DNA of 64,000 bases from JABDCD01 sp964469525 (lineage in GTDB: Bacteria > Pseudomonadota > Alphaproteobacteria > Rickettsiales > SXRF01): contig CAYXYU010000009.1 of the NCBI GenBank assembly GCA_964469525.1, forward strand, positions 1 through 64,000, written 5' to 3'. This document shows positions 8,361-16,184 of the stretch, one piece after another. A model generated the notes under the pieces. That model was not told the origin of the DNA, ran no database searches, and saw only the letters and a program-made list of their open reading frames with translations. Each line of letters starts with the position of its first letter. The first letter of the stretch is position 1. Position numbers and translations under genes: made by a program.

Positions 8361-9467
8361 TTACAGCAGCCGGTGGATGTCGTTAACGATGGTGAATGCC
8401 ATCAGCGCAAGCAGGATGACGAAGCCGGCGCGGAAGCCGTACTCCTGCACCTTCTGCGCCAGCGGGCGGCCGCTCGCTGCCTCGGCGGCGTAGTAGGCAA
8501 GGTGCCCGCCATCGAGCAGCGGGATGGGGAACAGGTTGACCAGACCCAGATTGGCCGACAGCATGGCGATCAGCCACAGCACGGTCTGCACATCCTTATC
8601 GGCCGCCTGACCGGAAAGCTGCGCGATGCCGACCGGGCCTTTGAGGTCATCAACGCCGCGGTCGCCGGTGAATATCTGGCCGATGACCTTAAGTGTGGCG
8701 GCGCAGATCATGCCGGTGCGCCGCGTCGCCTCATATAGCGCCCGCGCCGGGCCGACATCCTCATAGGTGATCTGTGCGCTCCGGATGCCGATCAGCGGAC
8801 GCTTCACCTGATTGCCCAGCCCGTCATCGTCCAGCACTTCCTTGGGCGTAAGCACGATGGTCATCTGCTGCTCGCCGCGTTCGACGTACAGGGTAACCGG
8901 CGTGCCGAGATTGGTGGCGATCAGGTAGGGGATGTCGTTGAAGCTCGACACCTCATCCTGATTGATGCGCGTGATGCGGTCGCCGGGCTGAAGTCCCGCC
9001 GCCTGCGCCGGAGAATCCGCCATCACTTCGCCCACCACCGGCTCGGCCGAGGGCAGGCCGGTGGTCATGATGAAATAGCTGAAGATGGCGATGGTGAGGA
9101 TGAAGTTGGCGATGGGCCCGGCGGCGACGATCGCGGCCTTCTTATAAAGCGGCTTGTGGTGGAAGGTCATTTTCTTGTCCGCCTCGCTCATGCGCTCGAT
9201 GGCATCTTCGTCGGCGGTGCTGGCGGAGGAGGCGTCGCCGAACATCTTGACGTAGCCGCCGAGCGGCAGCAGGGCGATTTTCCAGCGCGTACCGGATTTA
9301 TCGTTCCAGCCGACAAGCTCCTTGCCGAAGCCGATCGAAAAAGCGGTGACTTTCACGCCGCATAGCTTGGCGACGACATAATGGCCGAACTCATGAATGA
9401 AGACGATAACGCTGATGACGATGAAAAATGCCAGCAGCGTGTGCAGAAACTGTATAACCATGTCCAT
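8361..9467 (-). CDS. rseP: Site-2 intramembrane metalloprotease RseP
   Basis: RseP cuts transmembrane anti-sigma factors and signal-peptide remnants within the inner membrane. The zinc motif HEFGH is at residues 25-29 in the first membrane helix, and the second metal-binding site LLDGGH is near the C-terminus. A single PDZ domain lies at about 135-215; many gammaproteobacterial homologues have two. It has 368 residues. The ATG lies one base after the stop codon of the small upstream membrane orphan, so the two are probably translationally coupled. Confidence 0.95.
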   Translation of the reverse strand: MDMVIQFLHTLLAFFIVISVIVFIHEFGHYVVAKLCGVKVTAFSIGFGKELVGWNDKSGTRWKIALLPLGGYVKMFGDASSASTADEDAIERMSEADKKMTFHHKPLYKKAAIVAAGPIANFILTIAIFSYFIMTTGLPSAEPVVGEVMADSPAQAAGLQPGDRITRINQDEVSSFNDIPYLIATNLGTPVTLYVERGEQQMTIVLTPKEVLDDDGLGNQVKRPLIGIRSAQITYEDVGPARALYEATRRTGMICAATLKVIGQIFTGDRGVDDLKGPVGIAQLSGQAADKDVQTVLWLIAMLSANLGLVNLFPIPLLDGGHLAYYAAEAASGRPLAQKVQEYGFRAGFVILLALMAFTIVNDIHRLL

Positions 9468-9468
9468 G

Positions 9469-9846
9469 TTACGCGCCCATTGCTTTTAATTGCTTGCTGC
9501 TTGTATAGAGGGAGAATGCATAGATGGTCTCCAATAAAAGGCATGCGATGATGCTGCGAATTTCCGAATTCGCGGGGCAGACACCGCCTGTCTCACTGCA
9601 AATAATTTCCGGACCAGCGATAAAGTACCCGGATAAAAAGAAGGCCGGTACAAGTAATAAAAGCACGATGGAAAATCTCTTTAATGAGACTATTCCGCGC
9701 CGGTCGCTTTTAAACGCCAGGACCGTTGTACGCACCATAAATATAGGCAATCCAAAAGAAAAAAGCGTAATATATACATAAACAAATATAATTGCAGAGA
9801 TAGGCTCATCCCAATTAGCTGCCGTTGCCTCATAAAAGAGAAGCAA
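9469..9846 (-). CDS. Small multi-pass membrane protein of unknown function
   Basis: I recognise no family. At least three hydrophobic helices are visible (SAIIFVYVYITLFSFGLPIFMV, given here by position at residues 17-38; then about 58-79 and 97-113), with two cysteines in the loop between the last two. The gene is AT-richer than dxr and rseP on either side. Its stop is one base before the rseP ATG, which argues that it is translated. The start is uncertain: the TTG at 9846 has no ribosome binding site and falls inside a further hydrophobic stretch that stays open upstream (LAATLFLLPVLLLFYEA). A start at CTG 9876 or a rare ATA near 9885, behind AAGAGG, would restore a full extra helix. Confidence 0.6.
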   Translation of the reverse strand: MLLFYEATAANWDEPISAIIFVYVYITLFSFGLPIFMVRTTVLAFKSDRRGIVSLKRFSIVLLLLVPAFFLSGYFIAGPEIICSETGGVCPANSEIRSIIACLLLETIYAFSLYTSSKQLKAMGA

Positions 9847-9896
9847 GACGGGTAATAAAAAAAGGGTCGCTGCCAGCTTTACTATATGTGCCTCTT

Positions 9897-11087
9897 TTAT
9901 ATGCGCTCTGCGAATTGACGCGCCTCAGCGTCGCAGGCCAGCACGTCGTCGATGGTTTCGAGCGGTTTATTATCCATCTTCGCCAGCGTTTTTTCAACGG
10001 TTTTGACGATATCGAGAAAACCGATCTCGCCCTTCAGGAACTGCTGCACGGCGATCTCGTTGGCGGCGTTCAGCACGCAGGGCGCGCTGCCGCCGGCGAT
10101 CAGCGCCTTACGCGCCAGTGTCAAAGCGGGAAAGCGTTTCGTATCGGGCGCTTCGAACTCGAGCCGTCCCAACTTGGCTAGGTCCAGCGGTTTGACCGGC
10201 GCGCTCATGCGCTCCGGCCAGGCCAGCGCGTGGGCGATCGGCGTGCACATGTCGGGCACGCTCATCTGCGCCAGCACCGACCCGTCGCTCATGCGGATTA
10301 GGCAATGCACAACGGATTGTGGGTGGATTAATATGTCAACCTGTTCAGGCTTCAGCGGAAACAGGTGGCAGGCCTCGATCAGCTCCAGCCCCTTATTCAT
10401 CAGCGTCGCCGAATCAACGGAGATTTTCGCGCCCATGGTCCAGTTGGGATGCGCGACCGCTTGTTTGGGCGTGGCTTTCTTCATGCGCTCTTTCGTCCAG
10501 CTGCGGAACGGCCCGCCCGAGGCGGTGAGTGTGACGCGTTCGATGCGCTCCGGATGGTCGAAATCGAACAGTTGGAAGATCCCGTTATGCTCCGAATCGA
10601 CCGGGATCAGCGTTGCGCCGTGGCGTCGCGCCTCCTCCATCACCAGCGCACCGGCGCAGACCAGGCACTCCTTGTTGGCGATGGCCACGGTGGCGCCGCG
10701 CCGGATGGCGGTCAGTGTCGGTTTCAGTCCTGCCGCCCCCACAATGGCCGACATCACCAGATCGCTCGGCATGCCCGCCGCTTCCAGAACGGCGTCGCGC
10801 CCGGCGGCTGCTTCGATGCCAGTGCCGGCGAGCGCGTCCTTCAGATCATCGTAGAGTGAGGCGTTGGCAATGACGGCACGTCTTGCTTTATGTTCCCGCG
10901 CCTGTTTTGCTAACAGTTTTATATTGTCAGACGCCACCAATGCCTGCAGGTTGAAACGTTCCGGATGGGAGCCGATCACCCTCAGTGTATTTTGCCCGAT
11001 GGTGCCGGTCGCGCCGAGCAGCGTAACGGTTTTTTGTTCGAGCGCCGCCTGCGGCGTTACTGCCATGATAATGGATTCGATGCTCAT
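9897..11087 (-). CDS. dxr: 1-deoxy-D-xylulose 5-phosphate reductoisomerase Dxr
   Basis: Dxr converts DXP to 2-C-methylerythritol 4-phosphate, the committed step of the non-mevalonate isoprenoid pathway that feeds UppS. The NADPH-binding motif GATGTIGQNTL is near residue 24; NKECLVCAG, the metal-binding PVDSEHN segment and the flexible-loop motif TASGGPFR are all present. It has 396 residues, in the normal range. The ATG overlaps the cdsA stop (ATGA), so translation is coupled to cdsA. An ATG eight codons in is an alternative start. Confidence 0.97.
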   Translation of the reverse strand: MSIESIIMAVTPQAALEQKTVTLLGATGTIGQNTLRVIGSHPERFNLQALVASDNIKLLAKQAREHKARRAVIANASLYDDLKDALAGTGIEAAAGRDAVLEAAGMPSDLVMSAIVGAAGLKPTLTAIRRGATVAIANKECLVCAGALVMEEARRHGATLIPVDSEHNGIFQLFDFDHPERIERVTLTASGGPFRSWTKERMKKATPKQAVAHPNWTMGAKISVDSATLMNKGLELIEACHLFPLKPEQVDILIHPQSVVHCLIRMSDGSVLAQMSVPDMCTPIAHALAWPERMSAPVKPLDLAKLGRLEFEAPDTKRFPALTLARKALIAGGSAPCVLNAANEIAVQQFLKGEIGFLDIVKTVEKTLAKMDNKPLETIDDVLACDAEARQFAERI

Positions 11088-11791
11088 GCGGCGGGACCGG
11101 TGAGAAACACCAGCAGCGCCATGAACGGCACCGCAAACATATAGCCGTCGATGCGGTCAAGCAGTCCGCCATGGCCGGGAATCAGCGTGCCACTGTCCTT
11201 GACGCCGGCACGGCGCTTGGTCCAGGATTCGAACAGGTCGCCCGCCTGCGACACGATTGCCAGCAGCGCGCCGAGCACGATGCCGCCGAGTATGGTTTCG
11301 GGGAAAGGCATGAAGGCGGCGCAGATGCCTCCGATGACCGCTGCCGAGCCGATGCCGCCGCCGAGCCCCGCCCAGGTCTTGTTGGGACTGATGGCGGGCG
11401 CCAGTTTCGGCCCACCGACGTGCTTTCCGGCAAAATACGCGCCGATATCGGTGGCGGCCACGGCCAGCAGCACGAACAACACCAGCGTAAACCCCGCATG
11501 CACCCCTGCGGCGAGTTGGACATCCCTGAGCCAGATCAGCGAGGCGCAGGGTATGGCGATGTAGGCGATGCCGATCAGCTGCCAGTAACGGGGTTCGTGA
11601 GCCGTAAGCCCTTCCCATTCGCGCCAGGCCTGCAAGGCGGCGATAATAGCCAGCAGCGCCAGCAGCCACCCGCCGATCCATACCACGACCAGCGCGGCCA
11701 GCGCGATCCCTCCGCCATAGATGGCGCGCGTTTTCAGCTCTGCCAGGCGCGGCGGCGAGGATACAACGGTGTCATTCTCCAGTGGTTCCAT
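11084..11791 (-). CDS. cdsA: Phosphatidate cytidylyltransferase CdsA
   Basis: CdsA makes CDP-diacylglycerol from phosphatidate and CTP in the inner membrane, the branch point for phospholipids. The protein is mostly hydrophobic helices, and its second half holds the family signature: SPNKTWAG, then SQAGDLFES and KRRAGVKDSG, ending PGHGGLLDRIDG. I chose ATG 11791 (MEPLENDT), which has GGGAG six bases upstream and overlaps the end of uppS by 20 nt; a longer reading to 11842 lies wholly inside uppS. It has 235 residues. The order uppS-cdsA-dxr-rseP-bamA is widely conserved. Confidence 0.95.
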   Translation of the reverse strand: MEPLENDTVVSSPPRLAELKTRAIYGGGIALAALVVVWIGGWLLALLAIIAALQAWREWEGLTAHEPRYWQLIGIAYIAIPCASLIWLRDVQLAAGVHAGFTLVLFVLLAVAATDIGAYFAGKHVGGPKLAPAISPNKTWAGLGGGIGSAAVIGGICAAFMPFPETILGGIVLGALLAIVSQAGDLFESWTKRRAGVKDSGTLIPGHGGLLDRIDGYMFAVPFMALLVFLTGPAA

Positions 11792-12527
11792 AGCGTCTCT
11801 CCCGTTTGGCATATTCCTGCAGGGCTGCGGTGAAATGCGCATTGTCGAAGTCCGGCCACAATACGGGGGTGAAATAAAACTCCGTATAAGCCGACTGCCA
11901 GAGCAGAAAGTTCGATAGGCGCTGTTCGCCGCCGGTGCGGATCAGCAGGTCCGGCTCCGGCAGGCCGGACGTATCGAGCGCCTGTGCCAGCGTTTCTTCG
12001 GTGATTGCTTCCGGCCGCAGCTTTTCCGCCTGCACCTGTTCAGCCAGCCGGCGCACGGCGCGTACGATTTCCTGCCGTGCTCCATAGGATAGCGCCACCG
12101 TGAGGTTGAACGCGCTGTTCCGGCTGGTCATTTCCACGGCATCATCGATGCTGACACGGATATCCTTATCGAGCTGCGACAGGTCGCCGATAAAGCGCAG
12201 CCGCACGTTGTTTTCATGCAGCGTCTGCAGTTCCTGCGTCAGGTAATGCTTCAGCAGCTGCATCAGATCGCCGATTTCGTCGCTCGGACGTTTCCAGTTC
12301 TCGGAGGAGAAGGCGTAGATGGTGAGGTATTTCACCCCCGCGTCGTGGCAGGCGGTGAGGGTAGTGCGCAGCGTATCGGCGCCGCGCTTGTGGCCGGCCG
12401 TGCGCGGTAGCCCGCGCGATTTCGCCCAGCGCCCGTTGCCATCCATGATGATGGCGATGTGGGTGGGTAAGGGGTCGGGATTCAGGATTCGGGATTCACG
12501 GGTTTTCATGGATGCGAATTGTATCAT
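11772..12527 (-). CDS. uppS: Undecaprenyl (polyprenyl) diphosphate synthase UppS
   Basis: This cis-prenyltransferase builds the C55-type lipid carrier for peptidoglycan and polysaccharide synthesis. The active-site motif IIMDGNGRWA, the AFSSENWKRP motif and the DLLIRTGGEQRLSNFLLWQ motif are intact. Two starts are possible: ATG 12527 (MIQFASMK), which has AGGA seven bases upstream, and ATG 12509, which has none; I prefer 12527. The first 20 or so codons run through an inverted repeat (12471-12558), so the N-terminus ahead of the conserved LPTHIAIIMDG is made from a palindromic element and is unlikely to be conserved. Confidence 0.93.
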   Translation of the reverse strand: MIQFASMKTRESRILNPDPLPTHIAIIMDGNGRWAKSRGLPRTAGHKRGADTLRTTLTACHDAGVKYLTIYAFSSENWKRPSDEIGDLMQLLKHYLTQELQTLHENNVRLRFIGDLSQLDKDIRVSIDDAVEMTSRNSAFNLTVALSYGARQEIVRAVRRLAEQVQAEKLRPEAITEETLAQALDTSGLPEPDLLIRTGGEQRLSNFLLWQSAYTEFYFTPVLWPDFDNAHFTAALQEYAKRERRYGTTGE

Positions 12528-12558
12528 ACTTCTATCCTGAATCCCGAATCCTGGCCCC
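12471..12558. repeat. Inverted repeat spanning the uppS start
   Basis: The left arm (12471-12495) and right arm (12534-12558) are near-perfect inverted copies built from the short repeat GGATTC(A/G)G. The right arm abuts the frr stop codon and the left arm encodes about ten residues (ESRILNPDP) of the UppS N-terminus. The arms enclose the likely start codons, so a hairpin here could mask or expose translation initiation; that is inference. Confidence 0.75.
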
Positions 12559-13113
12559 TTAATTACCAAGAATTTCCTTTTCCTTTACCCCCAGCGCCTC
12601 GTCGATCTTCTTGATGAACTCGTCGGTCAGCTTCTGGATGCCGTCCTCACGCTTCTTAAGCTCGTCCTTGGAAATCTCGCCGTCCTTTTCCATTTTCTTC
12701 AAGGATTCCATGCCATCGCGGCGCACGTTGCGGATGGCGACCTTGCCCTCCTCGGCGTATTTCTTGGCGATCTTGGTCAGCTCCACGCGGCGCTCCTGCG
12801 ATAGGCCGGGGATCGGCACGCGCACCAGCTGTCCGTCCGCCACCGCGTTGACGCCAAGTCCGGCGGCATTAATTGCCTTCTCCACCGATTTCACTACGCC
12901 CTTGTCCCACACCTGCACCGAGAGCATGTGCGGCTCCGGCACGCTCACCGTCGAGACCTGGTTCAGCGGCATCATGCTGCCATAGGCATCCACCATGATA
13001 TTGTCGAGTAAGCTCGCATTGGCGCGGCCGGTGCGCAGCCCTCCGAATTCGCTGTGCAGTGATTTCAGCGCACCCTCCATGCGGCGGCGCAGTTCATTCG
13101 TATCGGCGGTCAT
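12559..13113 (-). CDS. frr: Ribosome recycling factor RRF
   Basis: RRF works with EF-G to split post-termination ribosomes. The 184 residues form the expected three-helix bundle with inserted beta domain; GLRTGRANASLLD, the PLNQVSTVSVPEPHML strand region and RRVELTKIAKKYAEEGKVAIRNVRRD (residues about 108-133) are diagnostic. It lies between pyrH and uppS, the usual place, separated from pyrH by a palindromic element at 13134-13214. Confidence 0.97.
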   Translation of the reverse strand: MTADTNELRRRMEGALKSLHSEFGGLRTGRANASLLDNIMVDAYGSMMPLNQVSTVSVPEPHMLSVQVWDKGVVKSVEKAINAAGLGVNAVADGQLVRVPIPGLSQERRVELTKIAKKYAEEGKVAIRNVRRDGMESLKKMEKDGEISKDELKKREDGIQKLTDEFIKKIDEALGVKEKEILGN

Positions 13114-13133
13114 AGTTTTTCCTCTTCTTTTTT

Positions 13134-13214
13134 GTCATCCTGAGCGGAGCGCGTAAGCGCGAAGTCGAAGGATCTGTTTTAGATCCCTCGACTCGCTACG
13201 CTCGCTCGGGATGA
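13134..13214. repeat. Palindromic element between pyrH and frr
   Basis: An 80-base element begins GTCATCCTGAGC and ends GCTCGGGATGAT, with inner arms AAGGATCT and AGATCCCT about a short loop. This TCATCCTGAGC...GGGATGA form is a common dispersed intergenic palindrome in bacteria. It lies within the transcribed region of the operon and would form a long hairpin in the mRNA. Confidence 0.7.
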
Positions 13215-13219
13215 TATTT

Positions 13220-13981
13220 TCATTTCCTATCCGTAATCAGCGTAAACTTCCCCTTGCCGCGCACGGCCTGGGCGATGGAATCCTTGTTATGGATGGAGAA
13301 GACCATGATCGGGATCTTGTTCTCGCGCGCCAGTGACACCGCCGAGGCATCCATCACCTTGAGGTCGCGTACCAGCACCTCATGGTAGGACAGCGTATCG
13401 AAATGCTTGGCATTCTTGTTCTTGCGCGGGTCGGCATCATAGACGCCGTCGACCTGCGTGCCTTTCATCAGCAAATCGCAGCCCATCTCGTTGGCGCGCA
13501 GTGCGGCGGCGGTGTCGGTGGTGAAGAACGGGTTGCCGGTGCCGGCGGCGAAGATGACGACGCGTCCGCGTTCCATATGGCGCAGCGCGCGGCGGCGCAC
13601 ATAGGGCTCGCAGATCTGGATCATGTTGATGGCCGACAGCACGCGCGTATCGACGCCCATGCGCTCGAGCGTGTTCTGGATGGCCAGTGCATTCAGTACG
13701 GTGGCGAGCATCCCCATATAATCGGCGGAGGCACGCTCCATGCCGGAATTAGCACCCTCCATGCCGCGGAAAATGTTGCCGCCGCCGACCACCAGGCACA
13801 GCTCGGTGCCGATATCCATCGCGCTTTTGATGTCGCGGCAAATGCGCTCGACGGTTTTCAGATCCTGGCCGTATTCCCCGTCGCCCATCAGGGCTTCGCC
13901 GGAAATCTTGAGCAGGACGCGCTTATAGACGGGCTTGGCAGAGGCTTTAGGCATGGCGGATTTTTTCTGAAAGCGGGGCAT
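13220..13981 (-). CDS. pyrH: UMP kinase PyrH
   Basis: PyrH phosphorylates UMP to UDP as a hexamer of the amino acid kinase family. KRVLLKISGEALMG is the N-terminal phosphate-binding segment, followed by VVGGGNIFRG and the acceptor-binding AAGTGNPFFTTDTAA; KGTQVDGVYDADPRKN is the nucleotide-binding end. Neither candidate start has a ribosome binding site: ATG 13981 lies about 8 bases from a predicted -10 box and could be read as a leaderless mRNA, while ATG 13954 would leave a short leader and give a more usual 244-residue protein. The enzyme call is certain; the start is not. Confidence 0.95.
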   Translation of the reverse strand: MPRFQKKSAMPKASAKPVYKRVLLKISGEALMGDGEYGQDLKTVERICRDIKSAMDIGTELCLVVGGGNIFRGMEGANSGMERASADYMGMLATVLNALAIQNTLERMGVDTRVLSAINMIQICEPYVRRRALRHMERGRVVIFAAGTGNPFFTTDTAAALRANEMGCDLLMKGTQVDGVYDADPRKNKNAKHFDTLSYHEVLVRDLKVMDASAVSLARENKIPIMVFSIHNKDSIAQAVRGKGKFTLITDRK

Positions 13982-13989
13982 GGCCCATA

Positions 13990-14018
13990 CTATTAGTATG
14001 GATCGCCAGAGCTTTCAA
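13990..14018 (-). promoter_or_regulatory. Predicted pyrH promoter with palindrome over the -10
   Basis: On the minus strand TTGAAA (14018-14013), a 17-base spacer and TAATAG (13995-13990) match a sigma70-type promoter moderately. The -10 lies in the middle of a perfect 17-base palindrome, CCATACTATTAGTATGG on the plus strand (13985-14001), which could be an operator. A transcript from here would start within a few bases of the ATG at 13981. Confidence 0.4.
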
Positions 14019-14027
14019 CTACTTGAT

Positions 14028-14057
14028 TATTGTCCTCCCGGCCTACGGAGGACAATA
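14028..14057 (-). terminator. Hairpin after tsf
   Basis: An 11-base perfect inverted repeat (TATTGTCCTCC with GGAGGACAATA) around an 8-base loop starts at the tsf stop codon region, between tsf and pyrH. There is no T-run after it on either strand, so it may be a weak or Rho-assisted terminator or an mRNA 3' stabiliser. Its position between the rpsB-tsf pair and a separate pyrH promoter supports a transcript boundary. Confidence 0.5.
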
Positions 14058-14987
14058 CTATGCCCCGGCGGCGGCGGCAACCTCAGCCGCGAAGTCGCTC
14101 TGCTGCTTCTCGATGCCTTCGCCCAGGCGGTAGCTGATGAAGCCGGTGAGTTTTACCGGCTTGCCGATTTCCTTGGCGGCGTTGGCGACGACCTGGTTGA
14201 TCTTGGTCTTGCCGTCGATCACGAACAGCTGCTCGAGCAGCACCACTTCTTCATAGTATTTCCGCACGCGGCCCTCGACCATCTTCTCGATGACTTCAGG
14301 CGGCTTGCCGCTGGCCTGCGCCTGCTCGCGGTAGACGGCGCGCTCGCGATCCAGCTTGTCTTTCTCCACGTCGGCGGTCGAGAGCGCTTCCGGACGGGCG
14401 GCGGCGATATGCATGGCGATCTGCTTGCCGAGCGCCTCCAGTTTGCCGATATCGCCTTCGGATTCGATGCCGACCAGCACGCCGATCTTGCCCATGCCGG
14501 GCGCGACGGCGTTATGGATGTAGCTGGCCACCACACCGTGCGTGACGCCGATGATGGCGCTGCGGCGCAGGTTGATGTTCTCCCCGATGGTGGCGATGGC
14601 GTTGGCGATCTGCTCTGAAATGGAGCTATGCGTTTTCGGGCATTTGGCGTTCTTCAGCTCCTCAACATCGCCGATGGAATTGCGCACCGCGAATTCGGCG
14701 ATGCCGGTCGCCAGCTTCTGGAACTGTTCGTTGCGCGCCACGAAATCGGTCTCGGCGTTGAGCTCGATGATGGCGCCCTTGGTGCCTTCCACCGCGACCG
14801 CCACCACGCCCTCGGCGGCGACGCGGCCCGATTTCTTGGCGGCGGCCGAGAGGCCTTTTTTACGCAGCCAGTCGATAGCCTCGTCCATGTTACCCTTGGT
14901 TTCAGTCAGGGCCTTGCGGCAGTCGAGCATGCCGGCGCCGGTGGTTTCGCGGAGGTTCTTGATCTGTTCGGCGGTGATGGTGGTCAT
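14058..14987 (-). CDS. tsf: Elongation factor Ts
   Basis: EF-Ts is the nucleotide exchange factor for EF-Tu. The N-terminal UBA-like domain with LRETTGAGMLDCRKAL is followed by the core motif ELNAETDFVARNEQF (TDFVAR contacts EF-Tu), then two core subdomains; 309 residues is the usual bacterial length. ATG 14987 has GGAG seven bases upstream, so it is preferred to an ATG four codons earlier. It is the second gene of the universal rpsB-tsf pair. Confidence 0.97.
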   Translation of the reverse strand: MTTITAEQIKNLRETTGAGMLDCRKALTETKGNMDEAIDWLRKKGLSAAAKKSGRVAAEGVVAVAVEGTKGAIIELNAETDFVARNEQFQKLATGIAEFAVRNSIGDVEELKNAKCPKTHSSISEQIANAIATIGENINLRRSAIIGVTHGVVASYIHNAVAPGMGKIGVLVGIESEGDIGKLEALGKQIAMHIAAARPEALSTADVEKDKLDRERAVYREQAQASGKPPEVIEKMVEGRVRKYYEEVVLLEQLFVIDGKTKINQVVANAAKEIGKPVKLTGFISYRLGEGIEKQQSDFAAEVAAAAGA

Positions 14988-15007
14988 TTTTATCTCCATA
15001 AGTGCCG

Positions 15008-15057
15008 AGTGCCTTGTGCTTTGTGCCTCGATAACAAGGCACTAGGCACGAAGCACT
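15008..15057. repeat. Palindromic element between rpsB and tsf
   Basis: Two 21-base arms (15008-15028 and 15037-15057), each made of the words AGTGC, GTGC and TGCCT, form an imperfect inverted repeat around an 8-base loop. It fills most of the 79-base rpsB-tsf spacer and may act as an mRNA hairpin that tunes the S2/EF-Ts ratio. Confidence 0.65.
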
Positions 15058-15066
15058 GGCAGACAA

Positions 15067-15972
15067 TTATTGTTCCTTTTTGCCTGGCGTCTTCTTGACG
15101 GTGACGACGGGGGCTTTCTTGCCTCCGGCGCCGCGGCGGCCGCGGCCCTTCTTCTTATCGCCTTCATCTTCATCTTTGGCTTCGTGCTTGGCAGGCTTCG
15201 TAGCGGATTTTTCCGGCGCCTCTTCCATCGGCAGCACTTCGGTGACGTCTTCGCGTGCGCCGAGGTCGGCGCCGGTCTTGGTCATGCTCTGCTGGATGCC
15301 GGCGAGCACCGCGTCGGACACCAGGCGGCAATAGAGCCGGATGGCGCGGGTGGAATCATCGTTACCCGGGATCGGGTAGGTGATGCCGTCCACCGTGCAG
15401 TTGGAATCGACGATCGCCATCAGCGGGATGCCGAGTTTCTGCGCTTCCTTCACGGCGAGGTCTTCCTTGTTGGTGTCGATGATGAAAATCAGGTCGGGGC
15501 GGCCGCCCATGTCCTTGATGCCGCCAAGCGACGCTTCGAGCTTGTCCTTCTGGCGGCTCATGGAGAGCAACTCCTTCTTGGTGAAGCCCTGGTTGGGGCC
15601 GGAGAGCTGCTCGTCGAGCTTGCGCAGCGTGCGGATCGACACCTGGATGGTGTTCCAGTTGGTGAGCAGCCCGCCCAGCCAGCGTTGGTTGATGTAATAC
15701 TGCCCGCAGCGCGCGGCGGCTTCAGCGATAGGGTCGGTCGCCTGGCGCTTGGTGCCGACGAACAGGATGCGGCCGTTCTGCGCCGCGATGTCGCGCACGG
15801 CGGAAAGCGCACTATGCAGCAGTGGTACGGTCTTGCCGAGGTCGATAATATGGATGTCATTGCGGACGCCGTAAATATACGGCGCCATGCGCGGGTTCCA
15901 GCGTTTGGTCTTATGGCCGAAATGCACGCCGGCTTCGATGAGCTCGCGCATGTTGAATGCGGGGAGGGACAT
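15067..15972 (-). CDS. rpsB: 30S ribosomal protein S2
   Basis: S2 binds the 30S subunit and is needed to recruit S1. The family signatures GVHFGHKTKRWNPRM, the QRWLGGLLTNW region and the IDTNKEDLAVKEA region are clear. After about residue 225 comes a roughly 75-residue Lys/Glu/Gly-rich tail not present in E. coli S2 (241 aa); charged C-terminal tails are seen in other Alphaproteobacteria. This is the first gene of the 15-kb superoperon. Upstream on the minus strand TTGAAA (16128-16123) and TATACA (16107-16102) form a weak promoter candidate with a 15-base spacer, leaving a leader of about 120 bases. Confidence 0.97.
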   Translation of the reverse strand: MSLPAFNMRELIEAGVHFGHKTKRWNPRMAPYIYGVRNDIHIIDLGKTVPLLHSALSAVRDIAAQNGRILFVGTKRQATDPIAEAAARCGQYYINQRWLGGLLTNWNTIQVSIRTLRKLDEQLSGPNQGFTKKELLSMSRQKDKLEASLGGIKDMGGRPDLIFIIDTNKEDLAVKEAQKLGIPLMAIVDSNCTVDGITYPIPGNDDSTRAIRLYCRLVSDAVLAGIQQSMTKTGADLGAREDVTEVLPMEEAPEKSATKPAKHEAKDEDEGDKKKGRGRRGAGGKKAPVVTVKKTPGKKEQ

Positions 15973-16147
15973 AGTCTTTCCTTTTCCGGTTAAACCTCGG
16001 CGGAATGATGTATCCTTTCGGACACCGGAGGGCTTGGAAACACCGTTTCTTCGCCGAATCCCGCCTGTGAAATGCCCTCCACCATGGAGGGAAGGGCGTT
16101 ATGTATACCTAAAAGGAGAGGGTTTCAAGGTGTTTTTTAATAGAAAT

Positions 16148-16184
16148 CCCCTCTCCCGCGCAGCGGGGAGGGTTAGGGAGAGGG
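16148..16184. repeat. C/G palindrome at the 3' end of the 853-aa gene
   Basis: CCCCTCTCCCGC and GCGGGGAGGG arms plus a trailing GAGAGGG form a hairpin that ends at the stop codon of the 853-aa gene. It belongs to the same C/G-rich style as 2077-2100 and 5281-5385. Confidence 0.55.

Noticed and set aside
14028..14057. Hairpin after tsf as a strong intrinsic terminator
   Set aside because: It lacks a T-run on the minus strand, so it is recorded only as a hairpin with modest confidence.
16076..16100. GCCCTCC/GGAGGGAAGGGC palindrome in the rpsB leader as an S2 autoregulation site
   Set aside because: It resembles the other C/G palindromes of the window, and I know no alphaproteobacterial S2 leader motif that it matches.
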